From Chrysochromulina tobinii (Eukaryota; Haptophyta; Prymnesiales; Chrysochromulinaceae), in the NCBI GenBank assembly GCA_001275005.1, contig JWZX01002790.1, forward strand, positions 1-33,746: 33,746 bases of DNA. The letters are read 5' to 3'. Below are positions 8,470 through 17,554 of the stretch, piece after piece. Each line of letters begins with the position of its first letter. Within the stretch, counting starts at the first letter, position 1. Below the pieces are notes generated by a model that was not told the DNA's origin, made no database searches, and saw only the letters and a list, made by a program, of their open reading frames with translations. The position numbers were made by a program, and so were the translations under genes.

Positions 8470-9324
8470 GTACTGGAGGCTGCGGCCATGATTGGCTGGG
8501 GAGCAAGACTGGTAGTGTGAAGTAAGGAGAGGGGTGTTGTCGTTTCTCCAAGCCGAGAGTGCGAGAGCGTGCCGGCAGGCCGGCGAGTTTGGAGTTATAA
8601 GAGCGAGCATGCGTTCGGTCGGGTTAGATGCGAATAGCCGCTCCAGCGGCAGCGCCAGCAGCGTGCCTCCACGCTCGGCTCGACGGCCGGCGGCCGGGCC
8701 AAGCGTCGGGAAAAGTTCAATAATCTTCAAAGCGTTAGCTACGAGACGGTAACGCCATCGGCCACGTGAAGAATCAAGAATGCGCACACGAATCAGGAAT
8801 CACCTTCGCGGCACCTCCAGTCCGGTCCCACACGGCCACACAGCTGACAGCACATTCCACAACAGCTGTACCTGTACACGGGCACGGCCGTGGCGAACGT
8901 CGCGACGGGCTCTGACGTGAAGCCTGGACGGGAGAACGCGGCGGGGTCCCAACACAGCGCACACGCAAAGGCCAAAGCTGCTCAGTTACTGCTCACTCTG
9001 CGCACAGTCACTCCCATCTCAGGCGAAGCAGCAAGCTCTCATGCGCTGCTGGCGTGACGGTCGACCTCTCATGATGCGGCCTCCAAGAGCAGACTCATTG
9101 GCCTCCGTCATTGGCCTCCGAGAGCCCCACGCCATGCTCCGTCGCCCCTCGCCGATGACAGCACGCAGCCCCGCCCGCCACAACTCGCCACATCAACCCG
9201 ATCTGCCCCGCCAGACCCCCGCATGGACATAAGGAGGCCACCAAACATCCCGGCTCCCAATTCCAAGCGCGTGCCGCCGACAGCGCCCGACGTCTTCATT
9301 GGGTCGCACGCTCCCTCGGACTCC
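8470..9324. other. Convergent intergenic region, sirtuin to androglobin-like gene
   Basis: This is 855 bases between two gene 3' ends. No frame in it looks coding. A short direct repeat of CATTGGCCTCCG occurs twice in succession at about 9098-9121. I see no RNA gene or mobile element. Confidence 0.4.
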
Positions 9325-12300
9325 TCACTTCTTCTTGCCCTTCGCAGGCTTCTCCTCGACGGGTGGCGGAGGTTCTTTGGTGAACTTGCCCAGCAGCTCT
9401 TGGCGTGCCGACACGGCGCTCGCATACGCACTCGCCGCGTCCGGCCGCTTGGCTTTCGTCGCTGTGATCGTGTGGCCAATGACGGCGGCGAGCTCGTCCT
9501 TCATACCGCCGCGCTTGGTCGCTCGCTCCGTGCGCCGCCCAACGATCTCGTTGAGGCGCTCGGCATGCGCGTCCTTCCACTCCTTCCACTCTTCCGAGGG
9601 GACCAGGCGTGCCTCAGCACCCTCGGCAAGCACGCGGCGCACGGTGCGCGGCGGGTCGACCTCGGCCGTGGGCGCGCCGGCTATCTCCTCATCCGCGGTC
9701 GCAGTGGCATCCAACTCGAGCGCCGCGAAGGCCGCCGCCTCCGCCGCCTCCTGCGCCGCCGCCGCCGCCTGCGCCTGGACGAGCTGCTCGACGAGAGCCT
9801 CCTTATCCTCACCGGTCGGTTCGAGGCCGTACTCGGCGATCCTCTCTTCGATCTCCGCCTCGCCCATCTCCATCGCCGCAGCGCGAGACGCCTCGATCGC
9901 CGCTGCAGTCTCGGCAGCCTTGGCAGCCTCGGCGGCCTCGGCCGCAGCGACGCGTGCCGCCTCGGCCTCCGCCGCAGCCGCAGCAAGCCCCGCGAGATAG
10001 GTCTCGCGGGCGCCCTTGGCTTTAGCGGCCCGACCGGGCGCGGAGGACTCCCACGAGGCGGCGAGCGCCGCAATCTCCTGCTCGCGAGCTGAATCCTTGG
10101 CGAGGCCCACCAGCTCCTTGGCACACGCCGTCACGGTCCAGCCCACGTCCGGCTCGTCCTCTGGCTCGAGCTCGGGCTTGCGCGGCCGCGTGCGCAGCCC
10201 CAGCTCGAGCCCGGAGATAGTGTCGACCATCACCTCAAGGATGATCTGTGTCTTCGGCGCCGGAGGTGGCTCCGGCTCTCCCTTCTTGCCCTTGGCTGGC
10301 GGAGGCGGCGCCACCGCCGCGTCTACGCCGACAGCCATCAGCGAGACGCAGCCAAGCCCTGAGCCCTCCGCGAGCACGCGCTCCTGAGCGTAGTAGGGGG
10401 GCTCGCCGCTCGGGGGCATGAGCTTGAACGCTCTCGCATGCACGAGAGCGGTCGGCAGCGTGCAGCCCACGTGCAGCGCGGACGTGCACGTCACCGCGCC
10501 GTTGAGCACGAGCCGGCAGAGCTTGTAGCTTGCATTCGGCTGGTACACGTCGGAGAGCGCCGAGGGCTTGAGGGGCGTCACAGTCGCCGCGACCTCGCTC
10601 GTCGATGTGAGCAGCAGCGACCAGCCGGAGGGCGGCAGCGCGCTCATCGGCTTGAGGTCAAACAGGAGCGTGTAACCGTTGGGGCTCTGCGCGGGATCTA
10701 AATCGAAGCCCCCCGAGACGAGCCCATCGAAGCTGGTGCACTCCTTCTGATCGGAGACGGGCTCCTCGCAGACCAAATGGAGGCGCGCCGTCGCCGCTGC
10801 GAGCGGGTCGGCGAGAACGAGCTTCGCGCACACGGTGCAGGCCACCGTGGGCTTGAGTGCAATCGATGCGCCGACGACCCACTGGCCTGCGGGCATCTCG
10901 GGCAGCTCCCCGCTGAGCGACAGCAACTGCAAGCTGAGCACATTCTTGCTGAGAACACTGAGCTCACCGAGCGAGAGAGGAGCGTCGCTGCACGCAGTGA
11001 ACGCCACGTGACACGCGCTCGCGACAGCGGCGGGCGGCGTCGGCACGGGCGTCTCTTTTGTCTCCGGAGCTCCCTCCTCCGCCGCGGCCTCGGCTTCCGT
11101 CGTCGGCACCTCGGGTGGCTCGTTCCGGTAGCCGTCGGGCAGCTGCGAAACCGCCGTGATCCGGTACGTGGTGCCGCGCTCGAGGGTGAGCACCACGGTC
11201 GTGCACGTCGTGATCGTCAGCTGGAGCAAGGTGGCTGCCGGCGCCGGCGCCGTCCAGTCATACTTCTCAATCGCGACTACGCAGCTGCCAAATGGCGGAG
11301 GCACCGGATCGCCGTCAGCAACGGGCAGCCCCTCCTGGGGCGTCACCCCCACCGCGAACAGCACCTCAGCTGGACCGTCGGCCGCGTCACCGCCCACGTG
11401 CAGCAGCGCCGGCGGCGCGCCCGGCGCCGCCTTCGCGACGGCCCTATGCGTGACAATGCATGCATACCGGTAGGGTCGATGAAGAATCGTCGCGCCGGAA
11501 AAGTAGCCATTCAAAGAGTCGTTCGAAAGCCACCAGTCGTAGAGAGGGACGCCTGCGCCACGGAGGCGCAGCCGCTGCAGCCGCTTCCAACTCAGCGCGT
11601 CCGCGAGCTCGTGTGACCAGGACGGCTCGTCGGTGTCGCACAGCGGGCCGGTCCACTCCATCACCTCTGTCTCGAGGCGCACGTAGCGATCTCGACCCTC
11701 GAGCTCACGCGCGTCGCGCACCACCACCAGAGGGCCGTGGTACAGGCCGACCTCGGCGAGCGCCTCCACCTCACCCGCAGGCAGCGTCACGCCCACGGCG
11801 CACTGGCACTCGGGCGCGAGCGCCGCGGCGAGCGTGTCGAAGGCGGCCTCCGCAGGGAAGCACGGAGCGATGGGCACCTGCTCCGGCAGCCAACCGGTGA
11901 GCCGCCAGAGCACGGCCGCGTCCTGCGAGAGCGAGGTGGCATACGGCGCGCCGAGCTTGCACAGCGCCTTGGCGAGCAGCAGCGGCCAGAGCTCATTCGG
12001 GTGGCTCGAGAGCGGGAGCAACGCTCGGCCGTGCGCGTCGAAAGGGATCCGATCGTCCACCACCACCAGACGCCAAGCTCCCTGCTCCCACAACCGGACA
12101 GCGTACTTGCCGCTCGCGCTGTAGGCTGGCGCGCCACCCGCCGCCTTCGGATAGATGCTCTCCCATAGGTACGCGCCCACCTCCAGCATGGGCTCCGGCA
12201 CTGCGGGTGCACCTGATGCTGTCGGTGGACGTGAGGCTTCGGCCGGCGGCGCCGTCGGCGGACGAGACGATGCGGCAGTTGGCGGACGAGTGGGTACGTG

Positions 12301-12765
12301 AGGAGGCGCATCCTGCTGCGGCAGCGGGTTGAGCATCGCCACCATCTGGAAGCACGAAGCCAGCCACGAGACCGTCGGCAGCACCTGCGGATCCAAACCG
12401 TTGCCCGGTCCAGCTCCCGGGTCCACAGGTGCCGCGCCCGGCACGAGCTGCGTTCCGACGGCGAGCTTATTGGGCATCGCACGAGGCGGCGGTGGCGGCG
12501 CGACCCCCTCGGCAACAGCGGGCTGCTCGACGACGCACGGGACCGCCCCCTCCGGCAGGAACTGAGATGGGCGCAGCCAAGTGATCTCACCGCCGGCGTA
12601 CAGGTCTGCCGGGAGCAAGAGGCCCGCGGGATCTTCGAATGGTGCGTCGAGCGCAAAGGGCTCCGCCGCGAGCACCGCCTCGGTCCACTCGGGATACTTG
12701 ACTTCGCCCGGCTCTGGCGCCTTATTCACGACAGGCTCGGGCTCGGGAGCCTTCTTGGGTGCCAT
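9325..12765 (-). CDS. ADGB: Androglobin-like calpain-fold protein without a visible globin domain
   Basis: The protein has 1146 residues; I chose the ATG at 12765, whose product starts APKKAPEPEP and leads into the family's PEW motif (YPEWTEAVL, about 24-32) and FEDPAG (43-48). Residues about 130-300 match the degenerate calpain protease region of androglobin: SWLASCFQMV (C138 in the catalytic-cysteine neighbourhood), WESIYPKAAGG, GKYAVRLWEQGAWRLVVVDD, NELWPLLLAKA and LTGWLPE (calpains have LTGG). Two or more beta-rich stretches follow (about 440-850), like the calpain/androglobin C2-like modules, with PYRYACIVTHRA. Residues about 920-1060 are an Ala/Glu coiled coil containing a SAP-like segment (IEERIAEYGLEPTGEDKEALVE). 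The chain ends in KGKKK. I see no globin or IQ motif, and the protein is shorter than vertebrate androglobin (about 1,660 residues). Androglobin is linked to the sperm flagellum in animals; a ciliary role here is inferred. It is intronless. Confidence 0.8.
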   Translation of the reverse strand: MAPKKAPEPEPVVNKAPEPGEVKYPEWTEAVLAAEPFALDAPFEDPAGLLLPADLYAGGEITWLRPSQFLPEGAVPCVVEQPAVAEGVAPPPPPRAMPNKLAVGTQLVPGAAPVDPGAGPGNGLDPQVLPTVSWLASCFQMVAMLNPLPQQDAPPHVPTRPPTAASSRPPTAPPAEASRPPTASGAPAVPEPMLEVGAYLWESIYPKAAGGAPAYSASGKYAVRLWEQGAWRLVVVDDRIPFDAHGRALLPLSSHPNELWPLLLAKALCKLGAPYATSLSQDAAVLWRLTGWLPEQVPIAPCFPAEAAFDTLAAALAPECQCAVGVTLPAGEVEALAEVGLYHGPLVVVRDARELEGRDRYVRLETEVMEWTGPLCDTDEPSWSHELADALSWKRLQRLRLRGAGVPLYDWWLSNDSLNGYFSGATILHRPYRYACIVTHRAVAKAAPGAPPALLHVGGDAADGPAEVLFAVGVTPQEGLPVADGDPVPPPFGSCVVAIEKYDWTAPAPAATLLQLTITTCTTVVLTLERGTTYRITAVSQLPDGYRNEPPEVPTTEAEAAAEEGAPETKETPVPTPPAAVASACHVAFTACSDAPLSLGELSVLSKNVLSLQLLSLSGELPEMPAGQWVVGASIALKPTVACTVCAKLVLADPLAAATARLHLVCEEPVSDQKECTSFDGLVSGGFDLDPAQSPNGYTLLFDLKPMSALPPSGWSLLLTSTSEVAATVTPLKPSALSDVYQPNASYKLCRLVLNGAVTCTSALHVGCTLPTALVHARAFKLMPPSGEPPYYAQERVLAEGSGLGCVSLMAVGVDAAVAPPPPAKGKKGEPEPPPAPKTQIILEVMVDTISGLELGLRTRPRKPELEPEDEPDVGWTVTACAKELVGLAKDSAREQEIAALAASWESSAPGRAAKAKGARETYLAGLAAAAAEAEAARVAAAEAAEAAKAAETAAAIEASRAAAMEMGEAEIEERIAEYGLEPTGEDKEALVEQLVQAQAAAAAQEAAEAAAFAALELDATATADEEIAGAPTAEVDPPRTVRRVLAEGAEARLVPSEEWKEWKDAHAERLNEIVGRRTERATKRGGMKDELAAVIGHTITATKAKRPDAASAYASAVSARQELLGKFTKEPPPPVEEKPAKGKKK

Positions 12766-12995
12766 GAGGAGACGAGGGGGAGGCCCAGGAGCTGCCAACA
12801 CGCTCTGGAGAGGCCTTCGCAGAGAACGCAGGTGAGAGAGGGCGACAACAGACAAGACGAATCGTCAAGTCAAGTCAAGACAAGTCAATAAAAAAGGCGT
12901 CCGAGAGCGGTGGGTGTCGTGATCAAAGGTCAGATGGAATCTCCGTCTTCAAAAAAGACGAATTTGGGTCATCGAAGAACAGTGTGGGTGCCACG
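12766..12995. promoter_or_regulatory. Bidirectional promoter region of androglobin-like and adenylate kinase genes
   Basis: These 230 bases separate two divergent start codons, so both promoters should lie here. The region contains the pentanucleotide array at 12864-12888. Confidence 0.55.
12864..12888 (-). promoter_or_regulatory. TTGAC pentanucleotide array upstream of the androglobin-like gene
   Basis: Read on the minus strand, the array is TTGAC, TTGTC, then TTGAC three times, followed after a short spacer by TCTTGTC and TGTTGTC. It ends about 100 bases upstream of the androglobin-like ATG. A near-copy precedes the ankyrin gene (14554-14573), which suggests a shared cis-element. Confidence 0.45.
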
Positions 12996-14258
12996 ATGCG
13001 AAAGGCGAAAGCGGCGGAGAAGCCGAAGGGTCGGAAGAAAGCGCAGAAGGTGATCAAGGGAAAGTCCAAAGGCAGCAAGGAAGGTCTCACGTCCCCCAAA
13101 GACGTCATCACCGCATCAGAGAATGAGGACATCGAGGTCTTCTTTGTGGAGAATCTGTACGCGGAACGGCGCTGCAATCTCTGCACCTTTTGGCACTACC
13201 AGCTGTGCATCGATTGCCCGCGGTGCGGCGAGCCGCAGCTAGTATCAGACACACCATACGCACCCCCAAACAGCAGGGAGGCAAGTGAACAAGGGAGCCA
13301 ACGCCAAGGCGAGCACATTAGCTTGGCCGCTACGGCAATGCAAGGCCTCAAAGCCCTCATGGCTGGCAGCCGCGGCCAGAAAAAAGGGGCTGAGAAGAAA
13401 GGCAGTGAGAAGAAAGGGGCTGAGAAGAAAGGGGCGAAGAAGTCTAAGGGCAAGAAGAAGGGGGACCTGACTGATCGGTCAGAACGGGGGGGCGGACCTG
13501 TTGGAATCGAAGGTACGAGCACGCCTTCACTGGAGCCGGTCGCCGAAGAGCAAGCCGAGGAGATGATGATCTCGAAGGGTTCGAAGAAGATCATGATCCT
13601 GTTCGGGCCGCCTGGCGCGGGCAAGGGCTCGCAGGCCCCCAAGATTGTCGAAACCCTCGGCATTCCACAGCTCTCGACGGGCGATATGCTTCGGGCGGCG
13701 GTGGCTGCCGGCACGGCGCTCGGCAAGGAGGCCGAAGGCGTGATGAAGAGCGGCGGCCTGGTCTCTGACGAGCTGGTGGTCAACCTCATCAGGGAGCGCA
13801 TCGCGGCGGACGACTGCTCCAAGGGGTTCATCCTCGACGGCTTCCCGCGCACGATGGAGCAGACCCAGATGCTCGATGCGATGCTGGCGGAGGCCGGCGA
13901 GAAGGTCACTTACGTGGTGGCGCTCGACGTGCCCGATGAGGTGCTCACGGAGCGCATCTGCGGCCGTTGGGTACATAAGGAGTCAGGGCGCTCTTACCAC
14001 ATCAAGTTCGCCCCGCCCAAGAGCCTCGGCGAGCAGGAGCCTAGCGCAGAGACGATGCTGGACGATGAGACGGGCGAGCCCCTGATGCAGCGAAAGGACG
14101 ACACCGAGGAGGCGCTCAAGTCGCGCCTCGAGAACTACCACGCCATGACGGTGCCCATCCTCGATCACTACGGGCCAGCGGGCGTCGTCCACAAGATTGA
14201 CGCCAACCGGCCGCCACCGGAGGTGTGGGGCAGCATCGAGTCGGCCATTAAGAAATGA
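12996..14258 (+). CDS. Adenylate kinase with N-terminal zinc ribbon and Lys-rich linker
   Basis: The protein has 420 residues from ATG 12996. Residues about 196-420 are a complete adenylate kinase (ATP + AMP = 2 ADP): P-loop GPPGAGKGS (204-212), STGDMLR (NMP binding, 227-233), [10 protein letters not shown] (277-286), and a long LID starting [14 protein letters not shown] (322-335) with no zinc cysteines. The N-terminal part is unusual. A basic stretch (1-30) is followed by a compact cysteine cluster, C60, C63, C71, C74 and C77 (RRCNLC...[10 protein letters not shown]), probably a zinc ribbon. A 15-base-period Lys linker ([15 protein letters not shown]; about 128-156) then joins it to the kinase. 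In known flagella, adenylate kinases are tethered to the axoneme by extra domains; the zinc ribbon could be such a tether, which is inference. Neighbours on both sides fit a flagellar theme. Confidence 0.9.
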   Translation: MRKAKAAEKPKGRKKAQKVIKGKSKGSKEGLTSPKDVITASENEDIEVFFVENLYAERRCNLCTFWHYQLCIDCPRCGEPQLVSDTPYAPPNSREASEQGSQRQGEHISLAATAMQGLKALMAGSRGQKKGAEKKGSEKKGAEKKGAKKSKGKKKGDLTDRSERGGGPVGIEGTSTPSLEPVAEEQAEEMMISKGSKKIMILFGPPGAGKGSQAPKIVETLGIPQLSTGDMLRAAVAAGTALGKEAEGVMKSGGLVSDELVVNLIRERIAADDCSKGFILDGFPRTMEQTQMLDAMLAEAGEKVTYVVALDVPDEVLTERICGRWVHKESGRSYHIKFAPPKSLGEQEPSAETMLDDETGEPLMQRKDDTEEALKSRLENYHAMTVPILDHYGPAGVVHKIDANRPPPEVWGSIESAIKK

Positions 14259-14600
14259 GTGTGCCAGCATCCCCTCGTGTGGCTCTCGATCGTGATGCCA
14301 AGCTGGTTGGCGTGCCTGGGTGTGAGCGGCACCAGCGCCGACGGCCGCGGCATCTGATGCGGCGAGGAGATGCGACGGAATGGAAGCCTGTGAAGCCGGG
14401 CACCCGAGACCCCGTGTGTGATTCAGCGACATGCCGCACATGGAACATGTACGTCAGAGGTCAGGAAAAAGGAATAAAACGGGGACTAGGCGCGCGTCGT
14501 TTGTGACCGGATCGCGCTGAATGACGTGCATGCTGTATGCAAATCGAGAAATCTTGACTTGACTTGACTTGACTTAGACGACTTGTCTTGTTTGTCTCGG
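14259..14600 (+). promoter_or_regulatory. Intergenic region and promoter of the ankyrin gene
   Basis: These 342 bases separate the adenylate kinase stop from the ankyrin ATG. Open frames here continue nothing recognisable. The last 50 bases hold four head-to-tail TTGAC units (14554-14573), then TTGTC-type units directly before the ATG. Confidence 0.45.
14554..14573 (+). promoter_or_regulatory. TTGAC array just before the ankyrin gene
   Basis: Four exact TTGAC copies are followed by TTAGACGAC, TTGTC, TTGT and TTGTC up to the ATG at 14601. Unit order and spacing resemble the array upstream of the androglobin-like gene. It probably lies in the 5' leader or core promoter. Confidence 0.45.
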
Positions 14601-15272
14601 ATGGCAAGCACAGCACTCATCCTGGCGGCGCAGCGCGGCGACTCGTCAGAAGTGAAGCGTCTCCTAGCCGCGGACGCATCGGAAGACCTACCCAATGTCG
14701 GCGATGCCCGGCATAACATGACGGCCATCGCGTGGGCTGCAGCCAGTGATGAGGAGTCCACGGTTGCGGTGCTGCTGGCAGATCCCCGCACGGATGCCAG
14801 CGTGCGCTCATCTCACCGCATGACGCCGTTGCACCATGCAGCAGCAGCCGGCTCGCTTCGGACTCTTGTCCAGCTCGTGGATGCTACAAGTGATGCTGAC
14901 GTGACCAACGAGTGGCTCGAGACACCGCTGCACCTCGCAGCTGCTGCTGGGCACCGCCAGGCGATCAAGACATTGCTTGCGGCCGGTGCCGACACCGCGC
15001 CTAGAGACCGCTGGGGTCGCACCGCGGCCATGGTCGCATACCAGCAAGGGCACGATCCGGAGGCCCTGGGCCTGCAGAAGCTGCCCGAGGCCGATGAGGC
15101 AGCGGCCAAGGTTGCGGTTTCCCGTCCAGTGGGACTGGAGACGGGTGGCCTTGGGGCCCTGGTTAATGAGCTCTCTCGGGTCGTGCTAGAGCGTGGCGGC
15201 GCGAGCAGCGCACCTCCAAACGTCATCGAGCGGCACATCTTCGAGTCCTCTAGCACGACGGTCAATGCGACT

Positions 15273-15303
<31 letters not shown>

Positions 15304-15941
15304 GGCCACCGCCACCTCCACCGCGACCGCCGCCGCCGCCAGCCCCCGCATGCAGTACCGACGGTGCGGTAACGGTCGGACGCAACGACGACCTTCTCGC
15401 GGCGCTGCGGATTCGGGCGGCCAAGGCCGAGGAGTGCTCCGCAACGGCTGAGCAAGCAGTGGCGGAGCTCTCGGCTGCGTCCGCGGTCGCTGCTGTGCCT
15501 GCTTCGACGCGTCCGACTCTGCCGCGCAAGCCCGCCCTCTCCAAGCTGGTGGAATACCCGGGCGATGCCGCCGCCATTGCGGCTCTGCTCGCAGCCGGCT
15601 CGGTCGAACCGAGTGGCAGGGACTTGTATGGCCTCTCCGCGTTGCACAAGTTTGTCGCGTGGGACAAGAGAGATCTGTGTGAGATGCTTCTGCCGCACCT
15701 GGGTGCCGGTGATTCCAGCGCAGCGGGCGGCCCTGACCAGCAAACAGTGTTGCACGCGGCGGCGGACATGGGTGGCTGCCGCGCGCTGCAGCTGCTGCTT
15801 GAGCGCCACGCCGAAGGGAAGCTGTGGCTTGATCTTGAGGCGAAGGACAAGCACGGTCGCACCGCGCACGCCCTCGCCCTCGAGCGCGGGCACGAGGAGG
15901 TGGCGGCGCTGCTGGCAGCTGCTCACGCTCAAAAATTGTAA
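14601..15941 (+). CDS. Ankyrin-repeat protein with central polyproline tract
   Basis: The protein has 446 residues from ATG 14601. Residues 1-155 hold about four ankyrin repeats (TALILAAQRGDSSEVKRLL; MTPLHHAAAAGSLRTLVQLV; ETPLHLAAAAGHRQAIKTLL). Residues 226-250 are nearly pure proline (ten Pro, Arg, six Pro, Arg, five Pro), encoded by a CCG/CCA microsatellite that could be length-variable. A helical segment (about 262-300) follows, then a second ankyrin block (about 325-440: LSALHKFVAWDKRDLCEMLL, QTVLHAAADMGGCRALQLLL, GRTAHALALERGHEEVAALL). Ankyrins mediate protein binding, and the proline tract could bind profilin or SH3/WW proteins. The same strand and short spacing to the adenylate kinase and MORN genes suggest related roles, but no function can be assigned. 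Confidence 0.85.
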
Positions 15942-15975
15942 AAACGTCGTGCTGAGCGACTCGAATTTTGTCGAA

Positions 15976-15997
15976 GGCTGTTTTTTCCGAAACAGCC
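15976..15997 (+). terminator. Hairpin between ankyrin and MORN genes
   Basis: A perfect 8-base stem (GGCTGTTT / AAACAGCC) encloses a six-base loop. It lies 35 bases after the ankyrin stop and 40 bases before the MORN ATG. It could be a 3'-end processing signal or part of the MORN 5' leader; the type label is a guess. Confidence 0.3.
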
Positions 15998-16037
15998 GCC
16001 GTCCTTCGGACCGCGAACCAGAAGACATTGGAGCTAG

Positions 16038-16823
16038 ATGGTAGAAACACCACGCGGAGACGATGGATCAGTCGACATGACGGGCAGATATGTGGGCGAG
16101 GCAGACGCGCTGGGCAATTACGAGGGAAAAGGTAGGCTCAGATACGCAGACGGTGAGGTGTACGAGGGCGAATTCAAGGCGAATCTGTACCATGGGAAGG
16201 GTAAGCTCGAGTACGCAAACGGTGACGTATACGAAGGCGATTTTGTCTCTGCAAAGCAGAGTGGAAAGGGGACGTATCGGTGGAGCGCCAAGGGACCATC
16301 GGCCGGTGCTGTGTACACAGGCAGCTGGAAGGCGGGTGAGCGGCACGGGATTGGTAAGTTTGAGTTTGCTCCAGTTTACGCCGTGGGCGAGACCAATGGC
16401 GAGGTGTACGAGGGCGACTTCGAGATGGGGCAGCTCACGGGTCGAGGCATCTATCGCTATCCCAACGGCGACATGTTCGAGGGTGAGGTGCTGAACGGCG
16501 TTCGCCAGGGTCCCGGATATTACCTTTGGAGCTCAGGACGGCTCGACCTGACGGCGTTCCAGGCGAGCAAGTATGCTGGCAACGGGGTGCGCTGGTCCGC
16601 CGAGCGCGACTGCGCCTGGCGTCTCGTGGATGGCATTGAGACTGAGGCGATCTCTCTCGAGCAAGCTGAGGAGGAGAGGATCGTCCACGAGCAGCTGCTA
16701 GCTGACATCGTTGAGGCGCGCGAGAAGGCGAGGGCTGAAGCAGAGGAGGCCGCGGCGGCCGCCGCCGCGGCGGCAGCGGCCGGTGGGGGCAAAAAGGATG
16801 ACAAGAAGGGCAAGAAGAAGTAG
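16038..16823 (+). CDS. MORN-repeat protein with coiled-coil, Lys-rich tail
   Basis: The protein has 261 residues from ATG 16038. Residues about 15-165 carry about six MORN repeats (YEGKGRLRYADGEVYEGEF; YHGKGKLEYANGDVYEGDF; GKGTYRW; HGIGKFEF; GEVYEGDFEMGQLTGRGIYRY; DMFEGEV), which form a curved beta sheet used as a scaffold or membrane/axoneme contact. Residues about 200-245 form an Ala/Glu coiled coil with ten or more consecutive alanines, and the chain ends KKDDKKGKKK. MORN proteins are common in radial spokes and other flagellar complexes; that role is plausible but unproven. The gene lies less than 100 bases after the ankyrin gene on the same strand. Confidence 0.9.
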   Translation: MVETPRGDDGSVDMTGRYVGEADALGNYEGKGRLRYADGEVYEGEFKANLYHGKGKLEYANGDVYEGDFVSAKQSGKGTYRWSAKGPSAGAVYTGSWKAGERHGIGKFEFAPVYAVGETNGEVYEGDFEMGQLTGRGIYRYPNGDMFEGEVLNGVRQGPGYYLWSSGRLDLTAFQASKYAGNGVRWSAERDCAWRLVDGIETEAISLEQAEEERIVHEQLLADIVEAREKARAEAEEAAAAAAAAAAAGGGKKDDKKGKKK

Positions 16824-17554
16824 CCGAGTCGGTCAAGTACGTTTGATACCCGCGGTGAGCAGGTTCGTTGTCGTTCCGATCGTCGCGGGTCCTCTTCACA
16901 CCCCGTGAGCCGTGACTGTGGGCTCAGCCCCAGCTGGCCGAGGCGCGCTCGCGGCTGCCCGGGGAGAGACCGTCAGGATTTCAGATAAATGTAGGACATC
17001 CTCAGCCTGTCATTGGTCTGACCCCATGTCAGTGGAGCGTGCACCGTTTCGATAAGTCTGTCTCTCGCGCGACCCGCGCGCCGTCCCGGCCGTGCCGCCG
17101 ACCGCCGCGCGTCGGTCCCGTCCTGGGACGCCTCCGCGCTCCGGGCCTCACACCGCGGACCGTTTCAGAGATTCAGACGGCCGGTCTGCCCCGCTGCCCA
17201 TACAAATCACGAGCAGTGGGACGAAATCGCGTGCGTCGCCCCTGCTCGCCACCGTCGCAATTCACATCATGCACAGTACCCGCCATGCGCGCGCACGCGT
17301 CGTCACCTCTCGCGCCGTTGTCTGACCCACCGCCAGCGATTGGCATGGCCATACGACTCAGGACCGACGCACGTGCTACATGAAGGCACACCCTCGCCCC
17401 TCCCTGTGTGAGGTGCGCCGATGGACGATCCGCACGACGGCCAGTTCAGTACTGATTAGATTACGCAGCTCGCGCGGCATGATTGCCCCTCCGCCGAGCT
17501 CTGCTCGAGACCAGTGACCACCACAACGCGCGCTTCCTGCGCTCAACACGGCGC
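16824..17554. other. Convergent intergenic region, MORN gene to adenosine kinase
   Basis: This is 731 bases between two 3' ends. Frames here look random in composition. I see no repeat, RNA gene or element. Confidence 0.4.

Noticed and set aside
9223-10092. 289-codon plus-strand frame opposite the androglobin-like gene
   Set aside because: Arg/Leu-rich shadow frame with no family signature.
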